From NCBI RefSeq assembly GCF_001898805.1, contig NZ_MKVJ01000017.1, positions 400,866 through 456,094 of the forward strand: 55,229 nucleotides of DNA, in the 5' to 3' direction. The position numbers and the translations under genes were made by a program. The notes beneath the pieces are model-generated. The model ran no database searches. It saw only the letters and a program-made list of their open reading frames with translations, and had not been told where the DNA came from. This stretch comes from Leifsonia sp. 71-9. GTDB lineage: Bacteria; Actinomycetota; Actinomycetes; Actinomycetales; Microbacteriaceae. Positions 1-8,173 of the stretch are shown one piece after another (the first letter of the stretch is position 1; every line of letters starts with the position of its first letter).

Positions 1-12
1 TAGGAGCACCGC

Positions 13-966
13 ATGGCCCAACTCGTGCGCCTCGCCGGCCGCCGCCTCATCGCGCTGCCGTTCATGATCCTCGGCATCACCCTGCTGGTCTTCCTCGTCC
101 TGCAGCTCGCCCCCACCGACCCGGCGACGAACGCCCTCGGCGAGAGCGCGAGCGACGCGGCGAAGGCGGCGTGGCGCCAGGACAACGGCTACAACGACCC
201 CCTGATCGTCCGCTACTTCGGCTTCCTCGGCCACCTGTTCCAGGGCAACCTCGGCAACACGGTCCCGCCGGCGCAGCCGGTCGGCAGCCTCATCGCGACC
301 GCCTTCCCGCTCACCCTGCAGCTGACCTTCCTCGGCCTGGTCATCGCCGTGGTCGTCGCCGCGATCCTCGGCGTCGTCGCCGCGCTCTACCGCGACCGGT
401 GGCCCGACCAGGTCATCCGCGTCGTCTCGATCGCGGGCATCGCGGTGCCGTCGTTCTGGCTGGCCATCCTGCTCATTCAGCAGTTCGCGCTCACCTGGCC
501 GATCTTCCCGACCGGCGGATACACCTCCCCGCAGGACTCGTTCACCGGGTGGCTGCAGTCGATGTTCCTCCCCGCCGTCGCGCTCGCCGTCCCGGTCGCG
601 GCCTCCCTCACCCGCGTCGTCCGCACGTCCATGGTCGAGGAGCTCGACCGCGACTACGTGCGCACCGCCATCGGGAGCGGGCTGCCGCGCACGGTCGTGA
701 TCGGCCGCAACGTCTTCCGCAACGCGCTCATCACCCCGATCACCGTGCTCGGGCTGCGCGTCGGCTACCTCCTCGGCGGCGCCATCGTCATCGAGGTCAT
801 CTTCGACCTGCCCGGGATGGGCCAACTCATCCTCGGCGGCGTGACCGCGGGCGACACCAACCTCGTCCAGGGCGTCACCATCACGATCGCGCTCACCTTC
901 GTGATCGTGAACACGATCGTCGATCTGCTCTACCTGGTCGTCAACCCCAGAATCAGGACGGTGTAA
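13..966 (+). CDS. ABC transporter permease, DppB/OppB type
   Basis: A 317-residue inner-membrane permease of the peptide/nickel ABC class, about the usual length for DppB/OppB. It has an N-terminal membrane segment (residues about 11-32), further hydrophobic segments, and the cytoplasmic coupling (EAA) loop seen as EELDRDYVRTAIGSG near residue 210. AGGAG at 2-6 lies six bases before the ATG, which supports the start; the TAG at 1-3 could be the stop of an upstream gene. It is the first visible gene of an operon running through sialate-breakdown genes, so the likely cargo is N-acetylneuraminate rather than peptide. The substrate-binding protein is not in the window. Family assignment is firm; the substrate is inferred from neighbours. 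Confidence 0.92.
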   Translation: MAQLVRLAGRRLIALPFMILGITLLVFLVLQLAPTDPATNALGESASDAAKAAWRQDNGYNDPLIVRYFGFLGHLFQGNLGNTVPPAQPVGSLIATAFPLTLQLTFLGLVIAVVVAAILGVVAALYRDRWPDQVIRVVSIAGIAVPSFWLAILLIQQFALTWPIFPTGGYTSPQDSFTGWLQSMFLPAVALAVPVAASLTRVVRTSMVEELDRDYVRTAIGSGLPRTVVIGRNVFRNALITPITVLGLRVGYLLGGAIVIEVIFDLPGMGQLILGGVTAGDTNLVQGVTITIALTFVIVNTIVDLLYLVVNPRIRTV

Positions 967-968
967 CG

Positions 969-3026
969 ATGAGACGCACCCTCGCCGAGCGGCTCTCCGC
1001 TCCGGGACTGCGCTTCCGGGCGCTCCCGATCTCCTCCAAGATCGCGCTGGTCTTCTTCGTGATCGTCGTCCTGGCGGCCGTGTTCGCGCCGCTCGTCGCG
1101 CCGCACGACCCCCTGAAGTCGGGCATCCCGGCCCAGCCGCCGTCGCTCGACAACTGGTTCGGGACGGACCGCAGCGGCCGCGACATCTTCTCGCGCCTCG
1201 TCTACGGTGCGCGCTCGTCGCTGGCGATCGGCGTGGGCGCCACGGCGCTCGCCCTCATCGTCGGCGGCACGATCGGCGCCATCGCCGCGACCGCGCACCG
1301 CTGGGTCAACGAGGGCATCATGCGGGTGCTCGACGTGATCATGTCGTTCCCGGGCATCGCGCTCGCGATCGTCTTCGTCGCCGTGTTCGGCAAGAGCCTC
1401 CCCGTGCTCATCGCGATCATCGCCTTCCTCTACGTGCCGCAGCTGGCGCGCATCGTGCGGGCCAACGTGCTCAGCCAGTTCGGCGAGGACTACGTGGCCG
1501 CGGAGCGGGTGCTCGGCGCGAAGACCGCGTACATCCTGCTCAAGCACGTCTTCCGCAACTGCGCCGCCCCGATCCTCGTCTTCGCGACGATCCTGGTCGC
1601 CGACGCCATCGTCTTCGAGGCCAGCCTCTCTTTCATCGGGGCGGGCGTGCAGGAGCCGGCGCCGTCCTGGGGCAACGTGATCTCCAGCGGCAAGAACCTG
1701 CTCCTCGCGGGCGGCTGGTGGGCGACGCTCTTCCCCGGCCTGCTCATCCTGATCACGGTGCTGGCGCTCAACGTGCTGGCCGAGGGACTGACGGACGCCA
1801 TGGTGCGGCCGAGCGTCCGCAAGCGCGCCGTGGCCCCGGAGGAGCTGCCGAACGACGCGGGCACCGCCTCCCTCGCCGCCGCCGAGCCGCTGGACGCCGC
1901 CGGTGTGCAGGAGGAGGAGTTCGAGCTTCTCACCGACGCCGACCCGATGGAGAACCGCCGGATCGACCCGGCCCTGGCGCAGCACCTGCAGCGTCTCGGC
2001 GAGGCGGAGGCGCTCCGCACCGACCGGCTCGTCTTCGACGGGGACGTGCCGCCCCTCCTGCAGGTGGAGGACCTCTCCATCCGCTTCCCGGAGCGGCACG
2101 GAGACGTCGCCGTCGTCGACCGGCTCGGGTTCGCCGTGCGGCCGGGGGAGACCATGGCACTGGTCGGCGAGTCGGGCTCGGGCAAGAGCCTCTCCAGCCT
2201 GGCGATCATGGGCCTGTTGCCCGCCAACGCCGAGGTCACCGGCCGCGTGCTGTTCGAGGGCCGCGACCTCCTCACGATGACGGAGAAGCAGCGCAACGCC
2301 CTCCGCGGCCACGAGATGTCGATGGTCTACCAGGACGCGCTCAGCTCCCTCAACCCGTCGATGCTCATCCGCGCCCAGCTCAACCAGCTGCTCAAGCGCG
2401 GCGGCACACGCTCGGCCGAGGAGCTCCTCGAGCTGGTCGGACTCGACCCGAAGCGCACGCTCAAGAGCTACCCGCACGAGCTCTCGGGAGGGCAGCGCCA
2501 ACGCGTGCTGATCGCCATGGCCCTGACCCGCAGCCCGAAGCTGGTGGTCGCGGACGAGCCGACGACGGCACTGGACGTCACCGTGCAGGCGCAGATCATC
2601 GACCTGCTCAACGACCTGCGCGCCCAGCTGGGCTTCGCTCTGGTGTTCGTCAGCCACGACCTCGCCCTCGTGGCGGAGGTCGCCCACCGGATCACGGTCA
2701 TGTACGCCGGTCAGGTGGTCGAGAGCGCCCCCACCGTGGAGCTGCTGCGCAACCCGCAGCACGAGTACACCCGCGGCCTGCTCGGGTCGGTGCTGTCGAT
2801 CGAGTCCGGCGCGTCCCGCCTCCACCAGATCCCCGGCACGGTGCCGACGCCGCGCGAGTTCGCGACGGGCGACCGCTTCGCCGCGCGCTCCGTCGAACGC
2901 CCCGGCGTCGGCCGCGACATCCGGCCCGAGCTGCGACTCGTCGACGGGACGAGCGACCACTACGTCGCGCTCGCGGAGCGATCCGCGCTCGCGGAGACGT
3001 TCGCACAGAAGGGAGCGGCCTCGTGA
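969..3026 (+). CDS. Fused ABC permease (DppC-like) and ATPase (DppD-like)
   Basis: A 685-residue protein joining two usually separate subunits. Residues about 1-285 are a DppC-type permease (HDPL near 55, GTDRSGRDIFSR near 67, multiple membrane segments). A charged linker rich in Glu/Asp/Ala follows, and from about residue 360 comes a DppD-type nucleotide-binding domain with Walker A GESGSGKS near 399, signature LSGGQRQR near 504, Walker B VVADEPTTALD and a C-terminal oligopeptide-type extension (GLLGSVLS). The ATG follows the upstream stop by two bases. A longer reading frame opens at 171, inside the upstream gene, but the family N-terminus fits the ATG at 969. It should pair with the upstream permease and the next ATPase to form one importer. 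Confidence 0.92.
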   Translation: MRRTLAERLSAPGLRFRALPISSKIALVFFVIVVLAAVFAPLVAPHDPLKSGIPAQPPSLDNWFGTDRSGRDIFSRLVYGARSSLAIGVGATALALIVGGTIGAIAATAHRWVNEGIMRVLDVIMSFPGIALAIVFVAVFGKSLPVLIAIIAFLYVPQLARIVRANVLSQFGEDYVAAERVLGAKTAYILLKHVFRNCAAPILVFATILVADAIVFEASLSFIGAGVQEPAPSWGNVISSGKNLLLAGGWWATLFPGLLILITVLALNVLAEGLTDAMVRPSVRKRAVAPEELPNDAGTASLAAAEPLDAAGVQEEEFELLTDADPMENRRIDPALAQHLQRLGEAEALRTDRLVFDGDVPPLLQVEDLSIRFPERHGDVAVVDRLGFAVRPGETMALVGESGSGKSLSSLAIMGLLPANAEVTGRVLFEGRDLLTMTEKQRNALRGHEMSMVYQDALSSLNPSMLIRAQLNQLLKRGGTRSAEELLELVGLDPKRTLKSYPHELSGGQRQRVLIAMALTRSPKLVVADEPTTALDVTVQAQIIDLLNDLRAQLGFALVFVSHDLALVAEVAHRITVMYAGQVVESAPTVELLRNPQHEYTRGLLGSVLSIESGASRLHQIPGTVPTPREFATGDRFAARSVERPGVGRDIRPELRLVDGTSDHYVALAERSALAETFAQKGAAS

Positions 3027-3814
3027 CCGGAGACGACATCCTCACGCTGGACCACGTCCACGTCGGACACACCGCCCGCACGGGCAAGCTGTTCCGCCCC
3101 GACAAGGTGCACGCCGTCAACGACGTGAGTCTCTCCATCCGGCGCGGCGAGACCATCGGCATCGTCGGCGAGTCCGGCTGCGGCAAGTCGACGCTGGCCC
3201 GGGTGATCGTCGGGCTGCAGCAGCCGACCGAGGGCGACGTGCTCTACCAGGGCCGCAGCGTCCTCAGCCGCGATCGCGCCACCCGCCGCCAGCTCGGCCG
3301 CGCGGTGTCGATCGTGTTCCAGGACCCGTCGACCGCGCTCAACGCCCGCCTGAGCATCCACGACATCCTGCGCGACCCGCTGGATGTGCACGGGATCGGG
3401 ACGGGCGCCCAGCGCGAGCGCCGCATCCTGGAGCTGCTCGACCTGGTCGGGCTGCCCCGGTCGGCGGCCGAGGTGCTGCCCAGTCACGTCTCGGGGGGCC
3501 AGCGGCAGCGCGTCGCGATCGCCCGAGCGCTGGCGCTGGAGCCGGACCTCATCGTCGCCGACGAGCCGACGAGCGCGCTCGACGTCTCGGTGCGCGCGCA
3601 GATCCTCAACCTGCTCGGCGACCTCAAGCAGCAGCTGAACCTCGCGATGGTCTTCATCTCGCACGACATCCAGACCGTCCGCTACGTCTCCGACCGCATC
3701 GTCGTCATGTACTACGGCCGGATCGTCGAGGAGGGGACGGCCGCCGAGGTCTTCGACCACCCCTCCGACGACTACACGCGCACGCTGCTCGGCGCCGCGC
3801 CGACGCTGCTCTGA
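3023..3814 (+). CDS. ABC transporter ATP-binding protein, DppF/OppF type
   Basis: A 263-residue cytoplasmic ATPase, the second nucleotide-binding subunit of the importer. It shows Walker A GESGCGKST near residue 49, a Q-loop VFQDPSTALN, signature VSGGQRQRVAIARAL, Walker B LIVADEPTSALD and the switch His in FISHD. The start is GTG at 3023, overlapping the stop of the fused permease-ATPase gene (GTGA), which implies translational coupling. DppF-type proteins usually carry a longer C-terminal tail; this one ends soon after the DYTRTLLGAAP motif and is therefore compact. A G/C-only hairpin follows four bases after its stop. Confidence 0.9.
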   Translation: MTGDDILTLDHVHVGHTARTGKLFRPDKVHAVNDVSLSIRRGETIGIVGESGCGKSTLARVIVGLQQPTEGDVLYQGRSVLSRDRATRRQLGRAVSIVFQDPSTALNARLSIHDILRDPLDVHGIGTGAQRERRILELLDLVGLPRSAAEVLPSHVSGGQRQRVAIARALALEPDLIVADEPTSALDVSVRAQILNLLGDLKQQLNLAMVFISHDIQTVRYVSDRIVVMYYGRIVEEGTAAEVFDHPSDDYTRTLLGAAPTLL

Positions 3815-3817
3815 ACG

Positions 3818-3846
3818 GCCGGCCGGCGCCTGACCCGCCGGCCGGC
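3818..3846 (+). terminator. Perfect 11-bp hairpin after the transporter genes
   Basis: Arms GCCGGCCGGCG (3818-3828) and CGCCGGCCGGC (3836-3846) enclose a 7-base loop. No T-run follows, so this may be a weak actinobacterial terminator or a 3' stabiliser that lowers read-through into nanA. The stretch to 3918 also holds a repeated GCACCACCTGCA. Confidence 0.5.
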
Positions 3847-3918
3847 ACCGCACCACCTGCATCACCCGCACCGCCGCACCACCTGCACCGCCACTACGCA
3901 CCACCATTGGAGAGAATT

Positions 3919-4845
3919 GTGAGCACTTCCCGTTTCGCCGGCGTCGTCCCGCCGCTCGTCACCCCGTTCGCGCCCGACGGCGCGCTCGACGTGGCCTCGT
4001 TCGAGCGTCTGATCGAGTCGCAGATCGCGGCGGGCGTCGACGGGCTGTTCGTTCTCGGCTCCTCGGGCGAGGTCGGATTCCTGACCGACGCCGCCCGCAG
4101 CGAGGTGCTGCGCGAGGCCGTGCGCATCGCCGCCGGCCGCGTGCCGGTGCTCGCCGGGGTGAACGACATGTCCACCTCCCGCGTCGTCGAGCAGGTCCGG
4201 CTGGCCGAGTTCGCCGGGGTGGATGCCGTGGTCGCGACCGTGCCGTTCTACGTCCGTCCGAGCCTCGAGGAGATCGAGGCGCACTTCCGCACCGTGGCCG
4301 CCTCGACCGCGCTGCCGGTGTTCGCCTACGACGTCCCGGTCCGCGTGCACGTCAAGCTGGGCCACGAGCTGCTCGTCCGCCTCGGTCTCGAAGGCGTGCT
4401 CGCCGGTGTGAAGGACTCCAGCGGCGACGATGTGGGCTTCCGCCGTCTGGTTGCGGCGAACCGCGCCGCCGGCAGCCCGCTCGTGCTCTTCACCGGGCAC
4501 GAGATCGTCGTCGACGGCGCCCTGCTCGCCGGAGCGGACGGCGTGGTTCCCGGCCTCGGCAACGTGGACCCCGCGTCGTACGTGCGCCTCGTGGCCGCTG
4601 CGCGGGCGGGCGACTGGGCCGAGGCCAAGCGTATCCAGGACGGCCTGGCCTCCCTGTTCGAGATCGTCTTCCAGGCGCAGGGGGTGAGCGGGGAGGCGGC
4701 CGGGCTCGGCGCCTTCAAGACGGCGCTCCAGGCGCTCGGCGTGATCGAGAGCAACCGGATGGCGCACCCCGTGCCCGCGCTCGAGGGCGAGGCCGTCGAG
4801 CGCATCCGCGCGATCGTCGAGGAGTCGGGGCTCCTGGTCCGATGA
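3919..4845 (+). CDS. nanA: N-acetylneuraminate lyase / DapA-family aldolase
   Basis: A 308-residue TIM-barrel Schiff-base aldolase. It probably splits N-acetylneuraminate into N-acetylmannosamine and pyruvate in the cytoplasm. Counting from the GTG at 3919, the Schiff-base lysine is Lys165 (GVKDSSG) and the proton-relay tyrosine is Tyr137 (FAYDVP), the same numbers as in E. coli NanA; the substrate-carboxylate loop is GSSGE at 47-51. The GTG is preferred over the upstream TTG at 3907 because GGAGAG (3909-3914) sits correctly before it. DapA and other keto-acid aldolases share the fold, so sequence alone leaves specificity open, but a ROK kinase, NanE and DUF4862 follow directly. Confidence 0.85.
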   Translation: MSTSRFAGVVPPLVTPFAPDGALDVASFERLIESQIAAGVDGLFVLGSSGEVGFLTDAARSEVLREAVRIAAGRVPVLAGVNDMSTSRVVEQVRLAEFAGVDAVVATVPFYVRPSLEEIEAHFRTVAASTALPVFAYDVPVRVHVKLGHELLVRLGLEGVLAGVKDSSGDDVGFRRLVAANRAAGSPLVLFTGHEIVVDGALLAGADGVVPGLGNVDPASYVRLVAAARAGDWAEAKRIQDGLASLFEIVFQAQGVSGEAAGLGAFKTALQALGVIESNRMAHPVPALEGEAVERIRAIVEESGLLVR

Positions 4846-5885
4846 GCCCCCGGCCGATGGGGTACGCCGTGGGTGTCGACCTCGGCGGCACCAAGACCGC
4901 GGCCGGTCTGGTCGCCGCGGACGGCTCGGTGCTGCTCCGGCGGGAGGCGCCCACCCCCGCGGCCGAGGGACCGGAGGCGGTGCTCGCCACCGTCATCGGA
5001 CTCGCCGCCGAGGTGATCGCCGCGGCCCCGTCGGCACACGCGAGCGACGCCCCGCTCATCGGCGTCGGCATCGGCGCGGCGGGAGTCGTCGACCCGCGCA
5101 CGCGCACCGTCCTCTCCGCCACGGACACCCTGCCCGGCTGGGCGGGGACGCGGATCGGAGCGGAGGCGGAGTCCGCCCTCGGGCTCCCCGTCGCGGTCGA
5201 CAACGACGTGCGCGCCCACGCTCTCGGCGAGGCCCGGTACGGCGCGGGCCGCGGGCGGTCGACCGTGCTCCTCGTCGCCGCCGGAACCGGCGTCGGCGGA
5301 GCCCTGATCGTCGGCGGCGTTCCGCTCGTGGGTGCGTCGAGCGCCGCCGGCCACTTCGGGCACATGCCGGTCGTGGAGGCCCAGGGCCTGCCGTGCACCT
5401 GCGGCCGTCAGGGTCACGTCGAGACCATCGCCGCCGGGCCCGCGATCCACGCCGCCTACCTCCGCCGTGGCGGTCAGGAGCCGGTCGCCGACGCACGAGC
5501 CGTCTTCGCCCTCGCCGAGACGGGGGACCCGCTGGCGCTCTCCGTGGTCGAGATCGCGGGACGCGCGCTCGGCCGCGCGATCGGCGGCCTCCTCAACGCC
5601 CTCGACCCCGACGTCGTCGTGGTCGGCGGCGGACTCTCCCAGACCTCCGAGCTCTGGTGGGGACCGCTCCGCGACGGTGTCGCGGCCGAGGCGATCGACC
5701 TCGTCCGCGACCGCGCTGTCGTGCCGGCCGCGCTGGGCACGGCGGCCGCGCTCGCCGGTGCCGGCGCGCTGGCCTTCGACGCCGCTCTCGTGTCGTCGAC
5801 CTCGCCCTCGTCGTCGTCGCCCTCGTCGGCTTCCTCGCCCGACTCCGACCCCGTCCCCTCCTCTCCGATCGGAGCCCGCGCATGA
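4842..5885 (+). CDS. nanK: ROK-family sugar kinase, probable N-acetylmannosamine kinase
   Basis: A 347-residue ROK protein expected to phosphorylate N-acetylmannosamine with ATP. The phosphate loop is DLGGTKTA (residues about 12-19), the sugar-binding aspartate lies in VDNDVRAHALGE, and the zinc motif reads CTCGRQGHVE, so the third cysteine of the usual CxCGxxGC motif is His. The first codons overlap the end of nanA (ATGA). The C-terminus carries an odd Ser/Pro-rich tail of about 30 residues encoded by TCG-rich repeats (about 5790-5870) that the family does not need. No separate helix-turn-helix domain is present, so it is a kinase rather than a ROK repressor. Substrate is inferred from position between nanA and nanE. 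Confidence 0.8.
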   Translation: MSPRPMGYAVGVDLGGTKTAAGLVAADGSVLLRREAPTPAAEGPEAVLATVIGLAAEVIAAAPSAHASDAPLIGVGIGAAGVVDPRTRTVLSATDTLPGWAGTRIGAEAESALGLPVAVDNDVRAHALGEARYGAGRGRSTVLLVAAGTGVGGALIVGGVPLVGASSAAGHFGHMPVVEAQGLPCTCGRQGHVETIAAGPAIHAAYLRRGGQEPVADARAVFALAETGDPLALSVVEIAGRALGRAIGGLLNALDPDVVVVGGGLSQTSELWWGPLRDGVAAEAIDLVRDRAVVPAALGTAAALAGAGALAFDAALVSSTSPSSSSPSSASSPDSDPVPSSPIGARA

Positions 5886-6577
5886 CCTCCCGCACCCTCC
5901 CCGCCTCCGCCCCGCTCGCGGCGCTCCGCGGCGGCCTCGTCGTCTCCTGCCAGGCGTATCCGGGCGAGCCGATGCGCAGCCCGGAGACGATGGCGCAGAT
6001 CGCCGCGTCGGCGCTCACCGGCCATGCCGTGGGCATCCGCGCCCAGGGGCTCGGCGACATCGCCCTCATCCGCGAGCGGGTCGACCTGCCGCTGATCGGC
6101 CTCTGGAAGGACGGCCACGACGGCGTCTTCATCACCCCCACGCTGCGGCACGCCATCGCGGTCTCCGCCGCGGGAGCGGACATCGTCGCGCTCGACGGCA
6201 CCCGACGCCCGCGCCCCGACGGGCTCGACCTGGCCGAGACCATCCGCCGGCTGAAAGATGAGACAGGCACGCTCGTCATGGCGGACACCGGATCGCTCGC
6301 CGACGCGCTCGCCGCCGTCGAAGCCGGCGCGGACTGCGTGGGGACGACGCTCGCCGGCTACACGTCCGAGCGGCCGAAACTCGCCGGCCCCGACCTGGAG
6401 CTGGTGGCCGAGATCGCCGCCGCCGTGGAGGTCCCGGTGATCGCCGAAGGCCGCATCCACACCCCGGAGCAGGCGCGCGCCGCGATCGACGCGGGTGCCT
6501 ACTCCGTCGTCGTCGGCACCGCGATCACCCACCCGGCGACCATCACCCGGTGGTTCGCGGACGCCGTCGCCCGATGA
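5882..6577 (+). CDS. nanE: N-acetylmannosamine-6-phosphate 2-epimerase
   Basis: A 231-residue TIM-barrel enzyme that converts ManNAc-6-phosphate to GlcNAc-6-phosphate, linking sialate breakdown to amino-sugar metabolism. Typical NanE motifs are visible: an N-terminal LRGGLVVSCQA, GIRAQG, the catalytic-lysine stretch LIGLWKDG, ADIVALDGT, GADCVGTTLAGYT, and VIAEGRIHTPEQA near the phosphate site. The ATG overlaps the end of the kinase gene by four bases. The longer frame opening at 5393 lies inside the kinase gene in another frame and is rejected. Length and motifs are normal for the family. Confidence 0.92.
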   Translation: MTSRTLPASAPLAALRGGLVVSCQAYPGEPMRSPETMAQIAASALTGHAVGIRAQGLGDIALIRERVDLPLIGLWKDGHDGVFITPTLRHAIAVSAAGADIVALDGTRRPRPDGLDLAETIRRLKDETGTLVMADTGSLADALAAVEAGADCVGTTLAGYTSERPKLAGPDLELVAEIAAAVEVPVIAEGRIHTPEQARAAIDAGAYSVVVGTAITHPATITRWFADAVAR

Positions 6578-7560
6578 GCGTCCTCGTCGGGGCCTATGCG
6601 GCCTCTCCCGCGCACGCGCAGTGGGCGCCGGAGGCCGAGGAGGAGTACTTCGACGGCCTCGCCGCGCTGGCCACGGTGCGGGGACTGGAGCTGCCCTGGA
6701 TCGACGGCCTGCACCCGCACGACGACGCCTGGCTGCTGCGCCGGTTCCCGCGCCGGTTCGACGCCGTGCTCACCGGCATCCCGGGCACGATGCGCCGGCT
6801 CGGCCGGGACCCGCGCTTCGGCCTCGCCTCCCCCGACGCGGAGGGGAGGGCCGATGCCGTGGCCGAGGCGGTCCGGATGCTGGAGGCGGCGGAGCGCCTC
6901 AACGACGCCTGCGGCCGCCGCGCGGCGATCGCGGTCGAGCTCCACAGCGCGCCGGTCGCCTCGGCGGACCCCGCGGCCGAGCACGCCGCGGTCGCCGCGC
7001 TTCGGGAGTCGCTGGAGTCCCTCGCCGAGACCGGCGCCGGCGACGGCGCGGCCCTCGTGGTCGAGCACTGCGACGCGCTCGTGCCGGGCCGGGCGCCCGA
7101 GAAGGGCTTCCTCGCCGTCGCCGACGAGCTCGCCGCGCTCGACGGCCTCCCCGACCGCTTCGGGATGAGCGTCAACTGGGGCCGCTCGGCGATCGAGCTG
7201 CGCGACGGGGACGCCGTCGCCGCTCAGATCGCGCGGGTCGCCGCCTCCGGTCGCCTTCGTGGACTCATGCTCTCCGGCGCCGCCGACCAGGCGACTCCGT
7301 TCGGCCCCGCGTGGGTCGACGCGCACCATCCGATGACCCCGGGTCCCGGGTTCCCGTACGGCGAGCCCGCCTCCCTCCTCACCGCCGAGCGGCTCGCCGC
7401 GGCCGTGGCGGCCGCCGGCCCGATCGAGTGGGCCGGAGTGAAATTCGGCTGGGCGGATCCCTCCGCCGGCGTCGCGCCGCGCGTCGCGATGGTCGACGCC
7501 GCCACCACCCTGCTCACGCGCACAATGGCCGCGCCACATTCGGTCCAAATGTCGCGTTAG
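6574..7560 (+). CDS. DUF4862 family protein
   Basis: A 328-residue protein that I recognise as the DUF4862 type, an uncharacterised family found beside sialate genes in actinobacteria. It looks like a soluble TIM-barrel, xylose-isomerase-like protein: it starts VLVGAYAASPAH, then LPWIDGLHPHDD, TGIPGTM, AVELHSAP, VVEHCDAL and GMSVNWGRSAIE, with Glu/His/Asp residues at strand ends that could bind a metal. The ATG overlaps the nanE stop (ATGA), making it the last gene of the operon. It may be a sugar isomerase or lactone hydrolase for an unusual sialic acid; that is a guess. Its last codons run into a repeated palindromic element (see 7536-7591). Confidence 0.75.
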   Translation: MSVLVGAYAASPAHAQWAPEAEEEYFDGLAALATVRGLELPWIDGLHPHDDAWLLRRFPRRFDAVLTGIPGTMRRLGRDPRFGLASPDAEGRADAVAEAVRMLEAAERLNDACGRRAAIAVELHSAPVASADPAAEHAAVAALRESLESLAETGAGDGAALVVEHCDALVPGRAPEKGFLAVADELAALDGLPDRFGMSVNWGRSAIELRDGDAVAAQIARVAASGRLRGLMLSGAADQATPFGPAWVDAHHPMTPGPGFPYGEPASLLTAERLAAAVAAAGPIEWAGVKFGWADPSAGVAPRVAMVDAATTLLTRTMAAPHSVQMSR

Positions 7561-7591
7561 GCGACGCGAAACGCGACATTCGGGCCAAATG
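7536..7591. repeat. Paired 16-mers and an 11-bp inverted repeat at the operon end
   Basis: ACATTCGG(T/G)CCAAATG occurs at 7536-7551 and 7576-7591. Between them AATGTCGCGTT (7548-7558) and AACGCGACATT (7570-7580) form a perfect inverted repeat with an 11-base spacer. It overlaps the last codons and stop of the DUF4862 gene. It could terminate transcription or be a copy of a dispersed intergenic palindrome. The rest of 7592-7726 shows nothing else clear. Confidence 0.6.
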
Positions 7592-7726
7592 CGGGCATTG
7601 CCTACCCAACGGCGAGCTCGGCACTACTGAAATCCGGGGCCCGCGTACCTCTCGCCGCGCTCGCGCGCTCTAGCATCGGCGCAACCCGCGTGCCCGCGCG
7701 GACTCCGAGCGTCGAAGGAGATGGCC

Positions 7727-7876
7727 GTGCACGCCGAGATCTTCATCAGCCAGTTGTCGGGCCAACCGATCCGGGTCGGCTGCCTCTGCGGCGAACGCCA
7801 CGACCACGAACCAAGGATCGCCGTGCACCGCCGCAGCGACGATGCCGCGGCGACCCCGCGGACCTCGACCCGATGA
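7727..7876 (+). CDS. Small protein with a Cys/His cluster
   Basis: A 49-codon gene of unknown function. GTG at 7727 is preferred because AAGGAG (7715-7720) lies six bases upstream; an ATG at 7721 directly abuts that site and is too close. The peptide contains VGCLCGERHDHE, a CxC followed by HxH, which resembles a small metal site, then a basic tail. Its stop overlaps the ATG of the next gene (ATGA), so the two are probably translated together. No homologue is recognised. Support comes from the ribosome site, the overlap and the clustered Cys/His residues. Confidence 0.5.
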   Translation: MHAEIFISQLSGQPIRVGCLCGERHDHEPRIAVHRRSDDAAATPRTSTR

Positions 7877-8160
7877 CCCGCCTGCAGCGCGTCTTCATCG
7901 GCGCGATCGGAGTGGCGTTCAGCGCGGTGGGCCTGTTCTGCGTCGCGGCCCTCGTCCTGGTGCTGGTCGGCACGCAGCTGCTCCCCGAAGCGGGCGACGC
8001 GGCCGGCAGCGTCGTGCTGACGGCCGCGGCGGCGCTCGCTGCGGCCGCGGGCGGCATCTGCTGCGCGGTCGTCCTGCGCCGGCGGCAGGGTCCGCCGCCG
8101 CGTCGAGGCTCCTTCATCGACCTGACGACCGGGAAGGGCAGGCACTCGACGAGCGGCTGA
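7873..8160 (+). CDS. Small two-helix membrane protein, unknown function
   Basis: A 95-residue protein with two hydrophobic segments: about residues 7-35 (VFIGAIGVAFSAVGLFC and on) and about 47-67 (VVLTAAAALAAAAGG), then an Arg/Pro-rich cytoplasmic tail. The ATG overlaps the stop of the preceding 49-codon gene, suggesting a two-gene unit. It ends 13 bases before the convergent wecB. The longer frame opening at 7690 crosses the small upstream gene and is not favoured. No function can be assigned. Confidence 0.55.
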   Translation: MTRLQRVFIGAIGVAFSAVGLFCVAALVLVLVGTQLLPEAGDAAGSVVLTAAAALAAAAGGICCAVVLRRRQGPPPRRGSFIDLTTGKGRHSTSG

Positions 8161-8173
8161 CCCGGGCCGGTGC

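Noticed and set aside
930-2960. 676-codon open frame on the minus strand opposite the fused transporter gene
   Set aside because: The plus strand encodes clear permease and ATPase motifs here; the minus frame is Arg/Ala/His-rich low-complexity sequence, a G/C shadow.
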